Of a stretch of DNA of 64,000 nucleotides, positions 1 through 8,237 are shown piece after piece. The stretch is from Alphaproteobacteria bacterium LSUCC0719 (GTDB lineage Bacteria > Pseudomonadota > Alphaproteobacteria > Puniceispirillales > Puniceispirillaceae). Numbering within the stretch: the stretch's first letter is position 1; each line of letters starts with the position of its first letter. The notes beneath the pieces were generated by a model that saw nothing but the letters and a program-made list of their open reading frames with translations, made no database searches and was not told the origin of the DNA. The stretch covers positions 124,001-188,000 of the forward strand of contig JBFPJN010000002.1 of NCBI GenBank assembly GCA_040839025.1, read 5' to 3'. A program made the translations under genes and the position numbers.

Positions 1-1502
1 CGTGACATGATATCACCACTGCAATAGGGAATCCCGGCGGCGTCGAGAATATCGGCCACATGCCCGCCAAGTTCCATGAACCAGGCACGGTTGGCATCGT
101 TTTCAGGCGAGTCGGCAAACAGAATGGCATGATCCTGATCAGCCGCCAGCAGACTTTCACCGCGTGCCGCCGATCCCAGAACCAGCACCGCATATTCGAC
201 CGGCGGATGTCCCCTGCCAGCCTGATGCATCATCTGTTCGGCAAGCCGCACGGATTCGCGCAGCGCGGCCCGGTACTGACTGCTGATGACAGCGGCGATA
301 TCCTGGCCCGGAACATTCTCTCTGGTCAGCGAAGCTGCCAGTGTCGGCAGCATACGAAGCCCCGCCGCAAGATCATCCGTGCCTTCGGCCGTGGCCAGCA
401 GGTCGCCGATGACAAGCGCCGACGTCACCCGCTGGCGAACAAGTTCGCGCGAGGACACCCAGCCGACGAGCGTGTCGGAGTCGTCAAGAACACCCAGATG
501 CCGGATGTCAAACCGGCTCATCCTGCCCAGCGCCACATGCATGAAATCATCCGCACTGACCGTAATCACCGGGCTTGACATGATGGCGCCAAGCGGCATG
601 TCACGAACGCGCGTTGGCGAGGTCACCGGGATCCTGACCTGCCGGACGATATCCCGCTCGGACACAATCCCGACAATGCCGGCGGCATCATCGCCGACAA
701 ACACACAGTCCGAGGACGATTCGTTCATGGCCGCCGCTGCCTGGGCCAGCGTGGCATCCTTCGGCATGACCAGCGGGGTGCCAAGCATCAGTTCGGCAAT
801 CCGATGCTGATAGGGATAGGGGTCGATCCGCGCCAGCGGGGCGTGATCCTGCGGTGCCGCATGCGCCGCCGCGACATCGACCCAGCCTGCGCTGACATTC
901 GCCTGGCGAAGCGCGTCAAGCTTTGCCACCTCGCGCCATGCATCACCAAGCGTGACAATTCCCTGTGCCGCCAGCGCCGGCAGCATACGATGATAAACCC
1001 CAAGCGCGATGGCCGCGTCACCAAGCGCGGTGTGCCGGTCAATCACCGGCACCTGATAATGCGTCGCCAGCGCCTCGAGATCGCCAAGCATCATCATCGT
1101 CTCAGACCCAAGAAGGCAGGTGGCAAGCTGACGAAGGCACAGGGCGGCGTTCCAGGACCAGTCCAGCCCGTGACGCGCGACCTCGGCATCCAGAACCGCC
1201 AGATCAAAGCCGATATTGTAACCAAGTATGAGGCAGCCCGCGACCTGCGCCCGCAGCCGTGGCATCACCAGCGGCAGCCTGTCTGCGGTCTCGACCATTT
1301 CATCGGTGATACCATGAATGCGGGTGCTGGCGGCCGGGATTGGCACGCCAGGCTGTACAAGCGCCGCAAACCTTGCCATCTCGTCCTGCGACTGGATGGC
1401 CCCGATCTGGACGATCCTGTCGACCCGCGCACGAAGGCCCGTGGTCTCGAGATCAAGCGAGACAACTGGTACCCGGTCGAGCGGCATCGTCGCAAGTTGC
1501 AT
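1..1502 (-). CDS. DEDDh exonuclease-CBS-DUF294 nucleotidyltransferase fusion, C-terminus cut by window edge
   Basis: The reading frame is open from an ATG at 1502 to the left edge (about 500 residues, no stop). Residues 12-25 carry the DEDDh exonuclease motif SLDLETTGL (Asp17, Glu19). Later NIGFD and HTALGDA supply the remaining acidic and His positions of a DnaQ/PolC-epsilon-type 3'-5' exonuclease. The middle third reads as a CBS pair (two segments with VGIVSERDIV- and VGWVSSREL-like strands). The last part has the DUF294 putative nucleotidyltransferase pattern LGSAARGE...DQDHA. GGGGAG lies just upstream of the ATG, which supports the start. Nuclease and CBS assignments are family-based. The substrate of DUF294 proteins is not established, and a role in nucleotide signalling or RNA/DNA processing is inference. 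The gene diverges from the amidohydrolase at 1687. Confidence 0.8.
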   Translation of the reverse strand, partial: MQLATMPLDRVPVVSLDLETTGLRARVDRIVQIGAIQSQDEMARFAALVQPGVPIPAASTRIHGITDEMVETADRLPLVMPRLRAQVAGCLILGYNIGFDLAVLDAEVARHGLDWSWNAALCLRQLATCLLGSETMMMLGDLEALATHYQVPVIDRHTALGDAAIALGVYHRMLPALAAQGIVTLGDAWREVAKLDALRQANVSAGWVDVAAAHAAPQDHAPLARIDPYPYQHRIAELMLGTPLVMPKDATLAQAAAAMNESSSDCVFVGDDAAGIVGIVSERDIVRQVRIPVTSPTRVRDMPLGAIMSSPVITVSADDFMHVALGRMSRFDIRHLGVLDDSDTLVGWVSSRELVRQRVTSALVIGDLLATAEGTDDLAAGLRMLPTLAASLTRENVPGQDIAAVISSQYRAALRESVRLAEQMMHQAGRGHPPVEYAVLVLGSAARGESLLAADQDHAILFADSPENDANRAWFMELGGHVADILDAAGIPYCSGDIMS

Positions 1503-1686
1503 CAGGACTCCCCAAGGCCTGAACGGCCTGACGCCAGACTACACAAGACAAGATACCAGCGCAAAGACCGGACACGTTCGATCCCGGCAATATCCGGGCC
1601 CCTGCACTATCCCACAAATGTGTTTTGGCTTTTCCACCATTGGCAGTTGGTCTAGGCTCAGAGCAGAGATTTACCGAGGAATCCCC

Positions 1687-3330
1687 ATGACAAAGACCAC
1701 TGTTTTTGCCGCAAGGCAAATCATCACAATGAATCCGTCCCGGCCATTCGCAACCCATGTCGCGGTGCGGGATGGGCGCATCCTGGCGGCCGGTTCCGAA
1801 GACGAGATGGCCGGGTGGGGACCGTTTGAGCTGAATGACGATTTTGCCGACAAGGTGCTGACACCGGGCTTTGTCGAAGGCCACGCCCATGCGATGGAAG
1901 GCGGCATCTGGGATTATACCTATGTCGGCTTTCAGGACCGTTGGGACCCTGACGGACGGCGCTGGCGCGGGGCGGCCACCATTGATGAGGTGCTGACCCG
2001 CCTGAAGGAAGCAGATGCAAATCTTCCCGACGCCGAAACAACTCTGTTCGCATGGGGCCTCGACCCGATCTATTTCGATGGCGGGCGCATGTCGGTGACG
2101 CATCTCGACAAGATTTCCATGACCCGGCCTATCCTCGTGTTGCATTCGAACGGCCACCTTCTGAACGTCAACAGCCGCATTCTGGACATGGCCGGCATTA
2201 CCGCCGACACCAATGTCTATGGCGTATTGAAGGACGACGCCGGAAAGCCGACCGGCGAGCTGATGGAGATGGCGGCCAAATATATGGCCTACCGCCAGAC
2301 CGGAAACCCGTTCTTTGGCGGCATCCGCACCCCGTCATTGCTGTCCTATGCGAAATCGGCGGTGAATTGCGGTGTCACCACGGCAACCGACCTGTTCGCG
2401 ACATTCAACGCCGAATCACTGGCCGCCTACAAGGAGGTCAGCCTGATGCCAGGCTACGCACTGCGTCTGATGCCGGCGATGAACACCATCGAACAGTCGC
2501 TTGATGACGGGCTGGAACTGATGAAGCAGGCGATGGCGATGAATAATGACCGGCTTCACAACCGGCTCTGCAAGGTGATGACAGATGGATCGATACAGGG
2601 ATTCACCGCGCGGCTGAAATGGCCCGGCTATTACAATGGCAAGCCAAACGGGCTGTGGAACATGGACCCGGCACAACTTGCCGAGCTTGTGATGCATTAC
2701 CACAAGGCCGGCATGCATCTTCACATCCACACCAATGGCGACGAAGCGTCCGAAGTGATGCTTGATGCTGTGGAAGCGGCGCAGGAGGCGCATTACCGGC
2801 CAGATCACCGCCATACGCTGCAGCATTGCCAGATGGCGGATGCCAGCCAGTTCCGCCGCATGAAAAAGCTTGGCATGTGCGTGAACCTGTTTGCCAACCA
2901 TGTCCATTACTGGGGCGACCAGCATGCCGGGATCACCATGGGGCCTGACCGGGCGCGTCGCATGGATGCCTGCGCAACCGCGCTTCGCGAGGGCGTGCCG
3001 CTGGCAATTCATTCCGACGCCCCAGTCACCCCGATGGCACCCCTGTTCACCGCATGGTGTGCGGTGAACAGACTGACCGCCAGCGGCGCCGTGCTTGGCC
3101 CCGAAGAACGGATCAGCGCCGCGGCGGCGCTTCATGCCATTACACTTGGTCCTGCCTACACACTTCGCATGGATCATCTCGTCGGCAGCGTCGAGCCTGG
3201 AAAATATGCGGATTTTGCGGTTCTTGACGCCTCACCGCTTGATGTGGAGCCGGAGGCCATTCGCGATATCGGTGTTGTCGGCACCATCTCGGGTGGCGAA
3301 TTCCATGCGGCCGCAACCCGGCAGGGCTGA
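1687..3330 (+). CDS. YtcJ-like amidohydrolase family protein
   Basis: 547 residues. The metal-dependent amidohydrolase (Amidohydro_3) layout is clear: an N-terminal beta domain, HAH at residues 66-68, then HIHTNGDEA, HTLQHCQ and HSDAPVTP as later metal and catalytic positions, and a C-terminal segment ending with the usual EPGKYADFAVLD. Such enzymes hydrolyse C-N bonds of exocyclic amides or formamides; the substrate cannot be read from sequence. The frame is open much further upstream, but the start at 1687 has GAGGA about 6 nt before it and begins the conserved domain. There is no signal peptide, so it should be cytoplasmic. A CobW-type GTPase starts 12 nt after its stop, suggesting co-transcription and possibly metal delivery. 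Confidence 0.88.
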   Translation: MTKTTVFAARQIITMNPSRPFATHVAVRDGRILAAGSEDEMAGWGPFELNDDFADKVLTPGFVEGHAHAMEGGIWDYTYVGFQDRWDPDGRRWRGAATIDEVLTRLKEADANLPDAETTLFAWGLDPIYFDGGRMSVTHLDKISMTRPILVLHSNGHLLNVNSRILDMAGITADTNVYGVLKDDAGKPTGELMEMAAKYMAYRQTGNPFFGGIRTPSLLSYAKSAVNCGVTTATDLFATFNAESLAAYKEVSLMPGYALRLMPAMNTIEQSLDDGLELMKQAMAMNNDRLHNRLCKVMTDGSIQGFTARLKWPGYYNGKPNGLWNMDPAQLAELVMHYHKAGMHLHIHTNGDEASEVMLDAVEAAQEAHYRPDHRHTLQHCQMADASQFRRMKKLGMCVNLFANHVHYWGDQHAGITMGPDRARRMDACATALREGVPLAIHSDAPVTPMAPLFTAWCAVNRLTASGAVLGPEERISAAAALHAITLGPAYTLRMDHLVGSVEPGKYADFAVLDASPLDVEPEAIRDIGVVGTISGGEFHAAATRQG

Positions 3331-3342
3331 CAGCAACAGGCC

Positions 3343-4308
3343 ATGACCCGCCAGATCACATTCACCGTCATCGGCGGGTTTCTGGGGGCTGGCAAGACAA
3401 GTCTTGTAAACCGCGTGCTGGCGGGCGCGGGCGACGTTCGCTTTGCCGTGCTGGTCAATGATTTTGGCGCGCTGAACATCGACCAGGCTCTGATCGAAAG
3501 TCAGGACTCGCAGATCATGCAGCTGTCAAATGGCTGTATCTGCTGTTCCCTTGCCGGCGGCCTTGTCGATGCGATGGTATCGCTGATGGCCTATCGCGAC
3601 CGGATTGATCACATCCTGATCGAGGCAAGCGGTGTCTCCTATCCGGGGCGGATCATGGATTTCGCGCGGATCGATCCTGATCTGCGCGCCGGCCTGACAC
3701 TGGTGCTGATCGATGCCAGCAGCATGCCAGCACAGCTCGAGGATCCGCGTCTGGCAGAGGTAATCGCCGCCCAGATGCAGGATGCGGATATGTTCCTGCT
3801 GACCAAGACCGATATCGCAGATGCTGAAGACCTCACGCGAACACGCGATTATCTTGCCACCCACCAGCCGGGCGCGCCGGTTCTGACGGGGCGCGCCGAT
3901 GACGCCGATATCATCGAGATGCTGTTGACGAGACATGATCTTCCAGCACTGGACAGATCAACGGCAACTGAACATCAACCCCATCCCGACTTCATATCTG
4001 TCGCGATGACCGCCACCACATCGATCGACAAGGCGGCCTTCCGGGACGCCTGTGACCTGCATAGCGGCCTGCTTGTGCGCGGCAAGGGTATTGTCGGCTT
4101 TGTCGAAGGGGTCTGTGTCTGGCAGCAGAGCGGACGCCGCACCGAGTTTCACCCTGTCGCAAGTGACTTCGAATCAACGAGTGCCGGTCCGGATTCCCGG
4201 ATCGTGCTGATTGCCACCGCGCCACTTGATGAGGCTGTTGCCAGCTTTACCGCGCTGGGGTTTCAGCTGCTGGCACCGGAACCGGTCCCGATTTCAGCGG
4301 CAAGATGA
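3343..4308 (+). CDS. CobW/COG0523-family GTPase (metallochaperone-like)
   Basis: 321 residues. The P-loop GGFLGAGKTS is at residues 11-20, and the hallmark CxCC motif (GCICC, Cys65/67/68) follows. The later LTKTDIAD segment is the guanine-specificity region, and the C-terminal third is the CobW_C domain. COG0523 proteins use GTP to deliver or insert metals, commonly Zn or Co. No His-rich tail is visible. It sits 12 nt behind a metal-dependent amidohydrolase, so that enzyme is a plausible client (inference). Its last 46 nt overlap the 3' end of the opposite-strand ABC ATPase gene. Confidence 0.88.
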   Translation: MTRQITFTVIGGFLGAGKTSLVNRVLAGAGDVRFAVLVNDFGALNIDQALIESQDSQIMQLSNGCICCSLAGGLVDAMVSLMAYRDRIDHILIEASGVSYPGRIMDFARIDPDLRAGLTLVLIDASSMPAQLEDPRLAEVIAAQMQDADMFLLTKTDIADAEDLTRTRDYLATHQPGAPVLTGRADDADIIEMLLTRHDLPALDRSTATEHQPHPDFISVAMTATTSIDKAAFRDACDLHSGLLVRGKGIVGFVEGVCVWQQSGRRTEFHPVASDFESTSAGPDSRIVLIATAPLDEAVASFTALGFQLLAPEPVPISAAR

Positions 4309-5282
4309 CAGGCCAGACGGTGGTGTTCCGCACCCCCGGGCGCCGATGCAAGTGGCGGCACCTGCCGGGTGCAGATCGACGCCGCATGCGGACAACGGCT
4401 GGCAAAGCGACACCCTGTCTGCGGCTCTGACAGGTCCGGAATGGCACCGTCGACAAGCCTCGCGCGGGGGCGGGCGGCGGTATCGATGCTCGGCACCGCG
4501 TCAAGCAATGCGCGGCTATAGGGATGACGCGGCGCGGCAAAAAACGAATCTCGCCCCGCCTGTTCCATGAACTTGCCCATATACATCACCGCAATCTCGT
4601 CACACATATGCTGAACCACGCCGAGATCGTGACTGATAAACAGATAGGTCAGGTTGAATTGCCGTTGCAGCGATTTCAGCAGATTCAGGATCTGCGCCTG
4701 CACGGCCACATCAAGAGCGGATACAGGTTCATCACAGATGATCAATGATGGTCGCGTCGACAGCGCCCTGGCAATGCCGATACGCTGGCGTTGGCCACCG
4801 GAGAATTGATGCGGAAACAACGATTTCTGTTCAGGGCGAAGACCCACAGCCTCGAAAAGTTCGTCAATGACACGATCCTGTTCATCGCGGCTGGCAAGAC
4901 CGGCATAGATCATCGGTTCACGGACAATATCTGCCGCGCGAAGCCGGGGGTTGAGCGAGGAATAGGGATCCTGGAAAATGATCTGCACACGCTGGCGTGC
5001 GCGGCGCAACGCCGCCTCGCCAAGGGCACCGAAATCCTCGCCATCAAGACGTATGGTGCCGCCGCTATGTGGCACAAGCCGCGCCGCCGCCATCGCGGCT
5101 GTGGTCTTTCCAGAACCGGACTCGCCGACGATGCCGAGGGTGGTGCCACGCGGAATGGCAAAGCTGACATCATCAACCGCCAGAAGGCGTCGCCGGGCGC
5201 CCGATGAATCACGCCCCCGAAGCGGGTAGGCAACGCTTAGGTTTTCGACTTCAAGCGCGTTTTCGGAATGTTGATCAGCCAT
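4263..5282 (-). CDS. Dpp/Opp-type ABC transporter ATP-binding protein (second ATPase, DppF/OppF-like)
   Basis: 339 residues from the ATG at 5282. This start overlaps the stop of the preceding ATPase gene by 8 nt, so the longer frame upstream is not needed. Walker A is GESGSGKTT at residues 53-61, the signature is LSGGQRQR, and Walker B is LIICDEPVSALD. The C-terminus has the oligopeptide/dipeptide-transporter extension (PYSRALLDAVP, then a Cys-containing segment near CRFASRCPHA). It is the last gene of the five-gene importer operon running left from 9824. Its 3' end overlaps the convergent CobW gene by 46 nt, leaving no room for an independent terminator. Confidence 0.9.
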   Translation of the reverse strand: MADQHSENALEVENLSVAYPLRGRDSSGARRRLLAVDDVSFAIPRGTTLGIVGESGSGKTTAAMAAARLVPHSGGTIRLDGEDFGALGEAALRRARQRVQIIFQDPYSSLNPRLRAADIVREPMIYAGLASRDEQDRVIDELFEAVGLRPEQKSLFPHQFSGGQRQRIGIARALSTRPSLIICDEPVSALDVAVQAQILNLLKSLQRQFNLTYLFISHDLGVVQHMCDEIAVMYMGKFMEQAGRDSFFAAPRHPYSRALLDAVPSIDTAARPRARLVDGAIPDLSEPQTGCRFASRCPHAASICTRQVPPLASAPGGAEHHRLACHLAAEIGTGSGASS

Positions 5283-6288
5283 CCTGCGCCCCTTCCTCAT
5301 GCGGATGCCAGCAGGCGACCGAATGCGCGCTGTGACCGGCCACATCGGCCTTTACCGGCCGACCGGTGTGGCATCTGTCACTGGCCCGACCGCAACGCGG
5401 CGCGAACAGGCAGGCATCACGTCCGAAACTTGTGATCGGCGGAACGATGCCGTCAATTTCGGGAAGCCGGTCAAGGCGCTGTGTGGCGTCGGATGAAATA
5501 TGCGGCACGCAGGAAATCAGCCCCCGCGTATAGGGGTGGGCCGGCGCCCCGATGATATCGGCAACACGCCCCTCCTCGACCCGTCGCCCCGCATACATCA
5601 CCAGCATCCGTTCCGCCATCTGGGCAACCGCACCCATATCGTGGGTGATCAGGATGATGGCGGTTTCAAGCTTGGCACCAAGGTCGCGGAGCAGGGCAAA
5701 AATCTCCGCCTGTACGGTCACATCGAGGGCCGTTGTCGGTTCATCTGCAATCAGGATTTCAGGCTCACAGGCAAGAGCGATCGCAATCATCACCCGCTGC
5801 CGCTGTCCCCCCGACAGCTGGTGCGGATAGTCGTCAATCCGCGCTGCGGCATTCGGGATCCGCACAGCCTCCAGCAGGTCGATGGCCCGCGCCCGCGCGG
5901 TACGCCTGTCGAGACCACGATGAAGCTGCAGCACTTCGCCAATCTGCCGGCCAATGGTGAAGACCGGGTTCAAGGAGGTCATCGGCTCCTGAAAAATCAT
6001 CGAGATTTCATTACCGCGAATCTGCCGCATCCGTGCCTCGGATGCGGTGACAAGATTTTCACCCTTGAAGGTGATCGCCCCGCCCGAAACCCGCCCCATC
6101 GCCGGCAACAGACCCATGAGCGCCAGCGCCGTCATTGATTTGCCGCAACCGGATTCACCGACAAAGCTGATCCGCTCGCCACGCTCCAGGGAAAAGGACA
6201 CATCATCAAGCACCGTCACCTGACCGTCACGGGTGGTGAATCTGACGCCAAGATCACGAACTTCGAGGAGCGGCGCTGTCATCGTCAT
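5275..6288 (-). CDS. Dpp/Opp-type ABC transporter ATP-binding protein (first ATPase, DppD/OppD-like)
   Basis: 337 residues. Walker A is GESGCGKS at residues 44-51, the signature is LSGGQRQRVMIAIAL, and Walker B is ILIADEPTTALD. The C-terminal oligopeptide extension (PYTRGLISCVP, CLFAPRCGRASDRC) marks the OppD/DppD class. It overlaps the upstream permease by ATGA (6285-6288) and the downstream ATPase by 8 nt, typical of translational coupling within one transporter operon. The substrate could be peptides, opines, nickel complexes or glutathione; sequence alone does not decide. Confidence 0.9.
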   Translation of the reverse strand: MTMTAPLLEVRDLGVRFTTRDGQVTVLDDVSFSLERGERISFVGESGCGKSMTALALMGLLPAMGRVSGGAITFKGENLVTASEARMRQIRGNEISMIFQEPMTSLNPVFTIGRQIGEVLQLHRGLDRRTARARAIDLLEAVRIPNAAARIDDYPHQLSGGQRQRVMIAIALACEPEILIADEPTTALDVTVQAEIFALLRDLGAKLETAIILITHDMGAVAQMAERMLVMYAGRRVEEGRVADIIGAPAHPYTRGLISCVPHISSDATQRLDRLPEIDGIVPPITSFGRDACLFAPRCGRASDRCHTGRPVKADVAGHSAHSVACWHPHEEGAQDG

Positions 6289-7175
6289 CTCCGCCGCAAT
6301 TTCGGGTTCAGAGCGTCGTTCAGCCCGTCGCCAATCAGGGATATCGACAGCACAGTGACAAAGATCGCCAGCCCGGGAATTGTCACTGTGAAGCCGGCAT
6401 CAAGGATGTAGGTTCTGTTCGATCCGATGATCTGGCCCCAGCTGACAACATTCGGATCACTGAGCCCGAGAAAGGCAAGGCCGGCCTCGAACAGGATCGC
6501 AGACCCGACCATCAACGCTGCCTGGACAATGATTGGCGGCAGCGCGTTGGGAAGAATGACGCGGGTCATGAGAACAAGGTTCGATGCACCGGCGGCGCGG
6601 GATGCGGTGACATATTCAAGCTCGCGGATCCGCAGAAACTCCGCCCGCGTAATCCGCGCCACCGCAGTCCAGCTGACAACACCGATGGCGATGGTGACAA
6701 CTGTCAGCGAGGCACCGAACAGCGCCACGATGACCATCGAGAACAACAGGGTCGGCAACACCTGGAAAAACTCGGTGATCCGCATCAGCACTTCCTCGAC
6801 AAGGCCGCGATAGAACCCCGCAAGCGCCCCAAAGGAGATACCGATAAAGACACTCATCAACGCGGCGACAAGCCCGATGGTCAGGCTGACACGCCCGCCA
6901 TTCAGCAATCCGGCCAGCATGTCACGGCCCAGATAATCGGTGCCAAGAATGAAACCGTCCGTACCCGGCGGCGTGAACGGCGCCCAGACCATTTCGAACG
7001 GATCGGTCGGATAGAGCATCGGCCCAAACACCGCCGCCAGAACGATGACCGTCAGCACAGCCGAGGCCACAACCGCGGCGCGGTTGCCGACAAACATCTG
7101 CACGACCTCGCGGAACGGATGCTGGGCGCGCGGTGCCTGCGGCTCAAGGCTGGCCATGTTTGTTTCATCGGCCAT
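6285..7175 (-). CDS. Dpp/Opp-type ABC transporter permease (DppC/OppC-like)
   Basis: 296 residues. A short cytoplasmic N-terminus is followed by about six membrane segments. The DppC hallmark GTDYLGRDMLAGLLNGGRVSL occurs near residue 100. The EAA-type cytoplasmic loop reads RAAGASNLVLMTRVILPNALP, and the GLSDPNVVSWGQ region is typical of the family. The start codon overlaps the stop of the first permease by one base (TGATG at 7173-7177). Confidence 0.9.
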   Translation of the reverse strand: MADETNMASLEPQAPRAQHPFREVVQMFVGNRAAVVASAVLTVIVLAAVFGPMLYPTDPFEMVWAPFTPPGTDGFILGTDYLGRDMLAGLLNGGRVSLTIGLVAALMSVFIGISFGALAGFYRGLVEEVLMRITEFFQVLPTLLFSMVIVALFGASLTVVTIAIGVVSWTAVARITRAEFLRIRELEYVTASRAAGASNLVLMTRVILPNALPPIIVQAALMVGSAILFEAGLAFLGLSDPNVVSWGQIIGSNRTYILDAGFTVTIPGLAIFVTVLSISLIGDGLNDALNPKLRRR

Positions 7176-8158
7176 CAGCCACCTCCCCCCCTGATCCGTG
7201 GATCAATGAGTCGAAGGGCAAGGTCAGTCAGCAGGTTGCCGACAATCACCACAAGTGCCGAGAAAAACAGAATGCCGAGAATGGTCGGGGTGTCACGCGC
7301 CAGAATCGACTGCAGCGCCAATGTCCCCAGACCGGGCCAGCTGAACACCGTTTCGACAAGCACCGCCCCCGATACGACGGCGGAAAACTGCAGACCGGCC
7401 AGTGTCACCACCGGACCAAGCGAGTTCTTCAGCGCGTGACGATAGACGGTGTCGCGCTCCGACAATCCCTTGGCACGCGCGGTGCGGATATAGTCGGCAC
7501 CCAGCACTTCGAGCATGCTGGCGCGACACAGGCGGCTGTAGAGCGCCAGAAAGATCGACGCCAGGGTGAGCGCCGGAAGGAACAGATGATGCGCCACACT
7601 CAGATACTGACGCCACAGGGGTGCCTCGATCAGCGTGACATCGATCATCCCGGCAACCGGAAACAGCGGCAGCATGAGCGACAGGCCGATCAGCAGCATG
7701 ATGCCGGTCCAGAACACCGGTGCCGAATAGCCAAACAGCGCCAGCAGCGTAACAAAATGGCTGAACAGCCCGTCAGGCCGCCGGGCCGAAATCACGCCCA
7801 GGATCACCCCGATGACCAGGGCAAAGATCTGCGCCGTGAAAACCAGCAGCAAGGTCGCTGGCAGACGCTCGGCAATCAGGCTTGTGACGGGCGTATTGAA
7901 AAAGAAGCTATATCCGAAATCCAGCCTGACCACATTGCCAAGATAGATTCCAAGCTGCACCGGAAAGGGTTTGTCGAGACCGTAATCCGCCCTGATCTGT
8001 GCCATCACCTCTTCGGTGGCACCCCCCATGTCGCCGGCGATGGTGTCGGCGATGTCACCAGGTGCAATATGGATCAGCGTGAAATTGAGAACGACCACAG
8101 CCAGTAGCAGCGCCAGCGCGTAACATGCCCTTATGGCTATTTGTCTGAGAAGTGTCAC
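7175..8158 (-). CDS. Dpp/Opp-type ABC transporter permease (DppB/OppB-like)
   Basis: 327 residues from the GTG at 8158, which places the first membrane helix at the N-terminus as in DppB (a VVLNFTLIHIAPGD-like segment). About six helices follow, with the EAA loop RTARAKGLSERDTVYRHALKNS and a C-terminal RLIDPRIR tail. An in-frame GTG at 8203 would add 15 residues, but that codon lies inside a stable hairpin and has no ribosome-binding site, so it is less likely. The gene follows the binding-protein gene in the same operon. Confidence 0.85.
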   Translation of the reverse strand: MTLLRQIAIRACYALALLLAVVVLNFTLIHIAPGDIADTIAGDMGGATEEVMAQIRADYGLDKPFPVQLGIYLGNVVRLDFGYSFFFNTPVTSLIAERLPATLLLVFTAQIFALVIGVILGVISARRPDGLFSHFVTLLALFGYSAPVFWTGIMLLIGLSLMLPLFPVAGMIDVTLIEAPLWRQYLSVAHHLFLPALTLASIFLALYSRLCRASMLEVLGADYIRTARAKGLSERDTVYRHALKNSLGPVVTLAGLQFSAVVSGAVLVETVFSWPGLGTLALQSILARDTPTILGILFFSALVVIVGNLLTDLALRLIDPRIRGGGG

Positions 8159-8196
8159 CGCTCTGTCTGCTCGCGGAAGGAAGGCTGGTCGGGAAT

Positions 8197-8224
8197 CCCC
8201 CACGCCGCCGGAACGGCGCGGGGG
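8197..8224 (-). promoter_or_regulatory. stable intergenic hairpin after the binding-protein gene
   Basis: The two arms 8197-8207 and 8214-8224 pair at 10 of 11 positions (one A/C mismatch) around a six-base loop. The hairpin lies between the stop of the binding-protein gene (8238) and the first permease gene. No T-run follows, so it is not a classical terminator. Hairpins in this place are known in other ABC operons (for example malE-malF) to protect the binding-protein mRNA or reduce downstream expression; that role here is inference. Confidence 0.6.
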
Positions 8225-8237
8225 CGCGTTACGGGGA

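Noticed and set aside
1318-1686. Extended start of the amidohydrolase at 1318
   Set aside because: It would overlap the divergent exonuclease gene, and the ATG at 1687 has its own ribosome site and begins the conserved domain.
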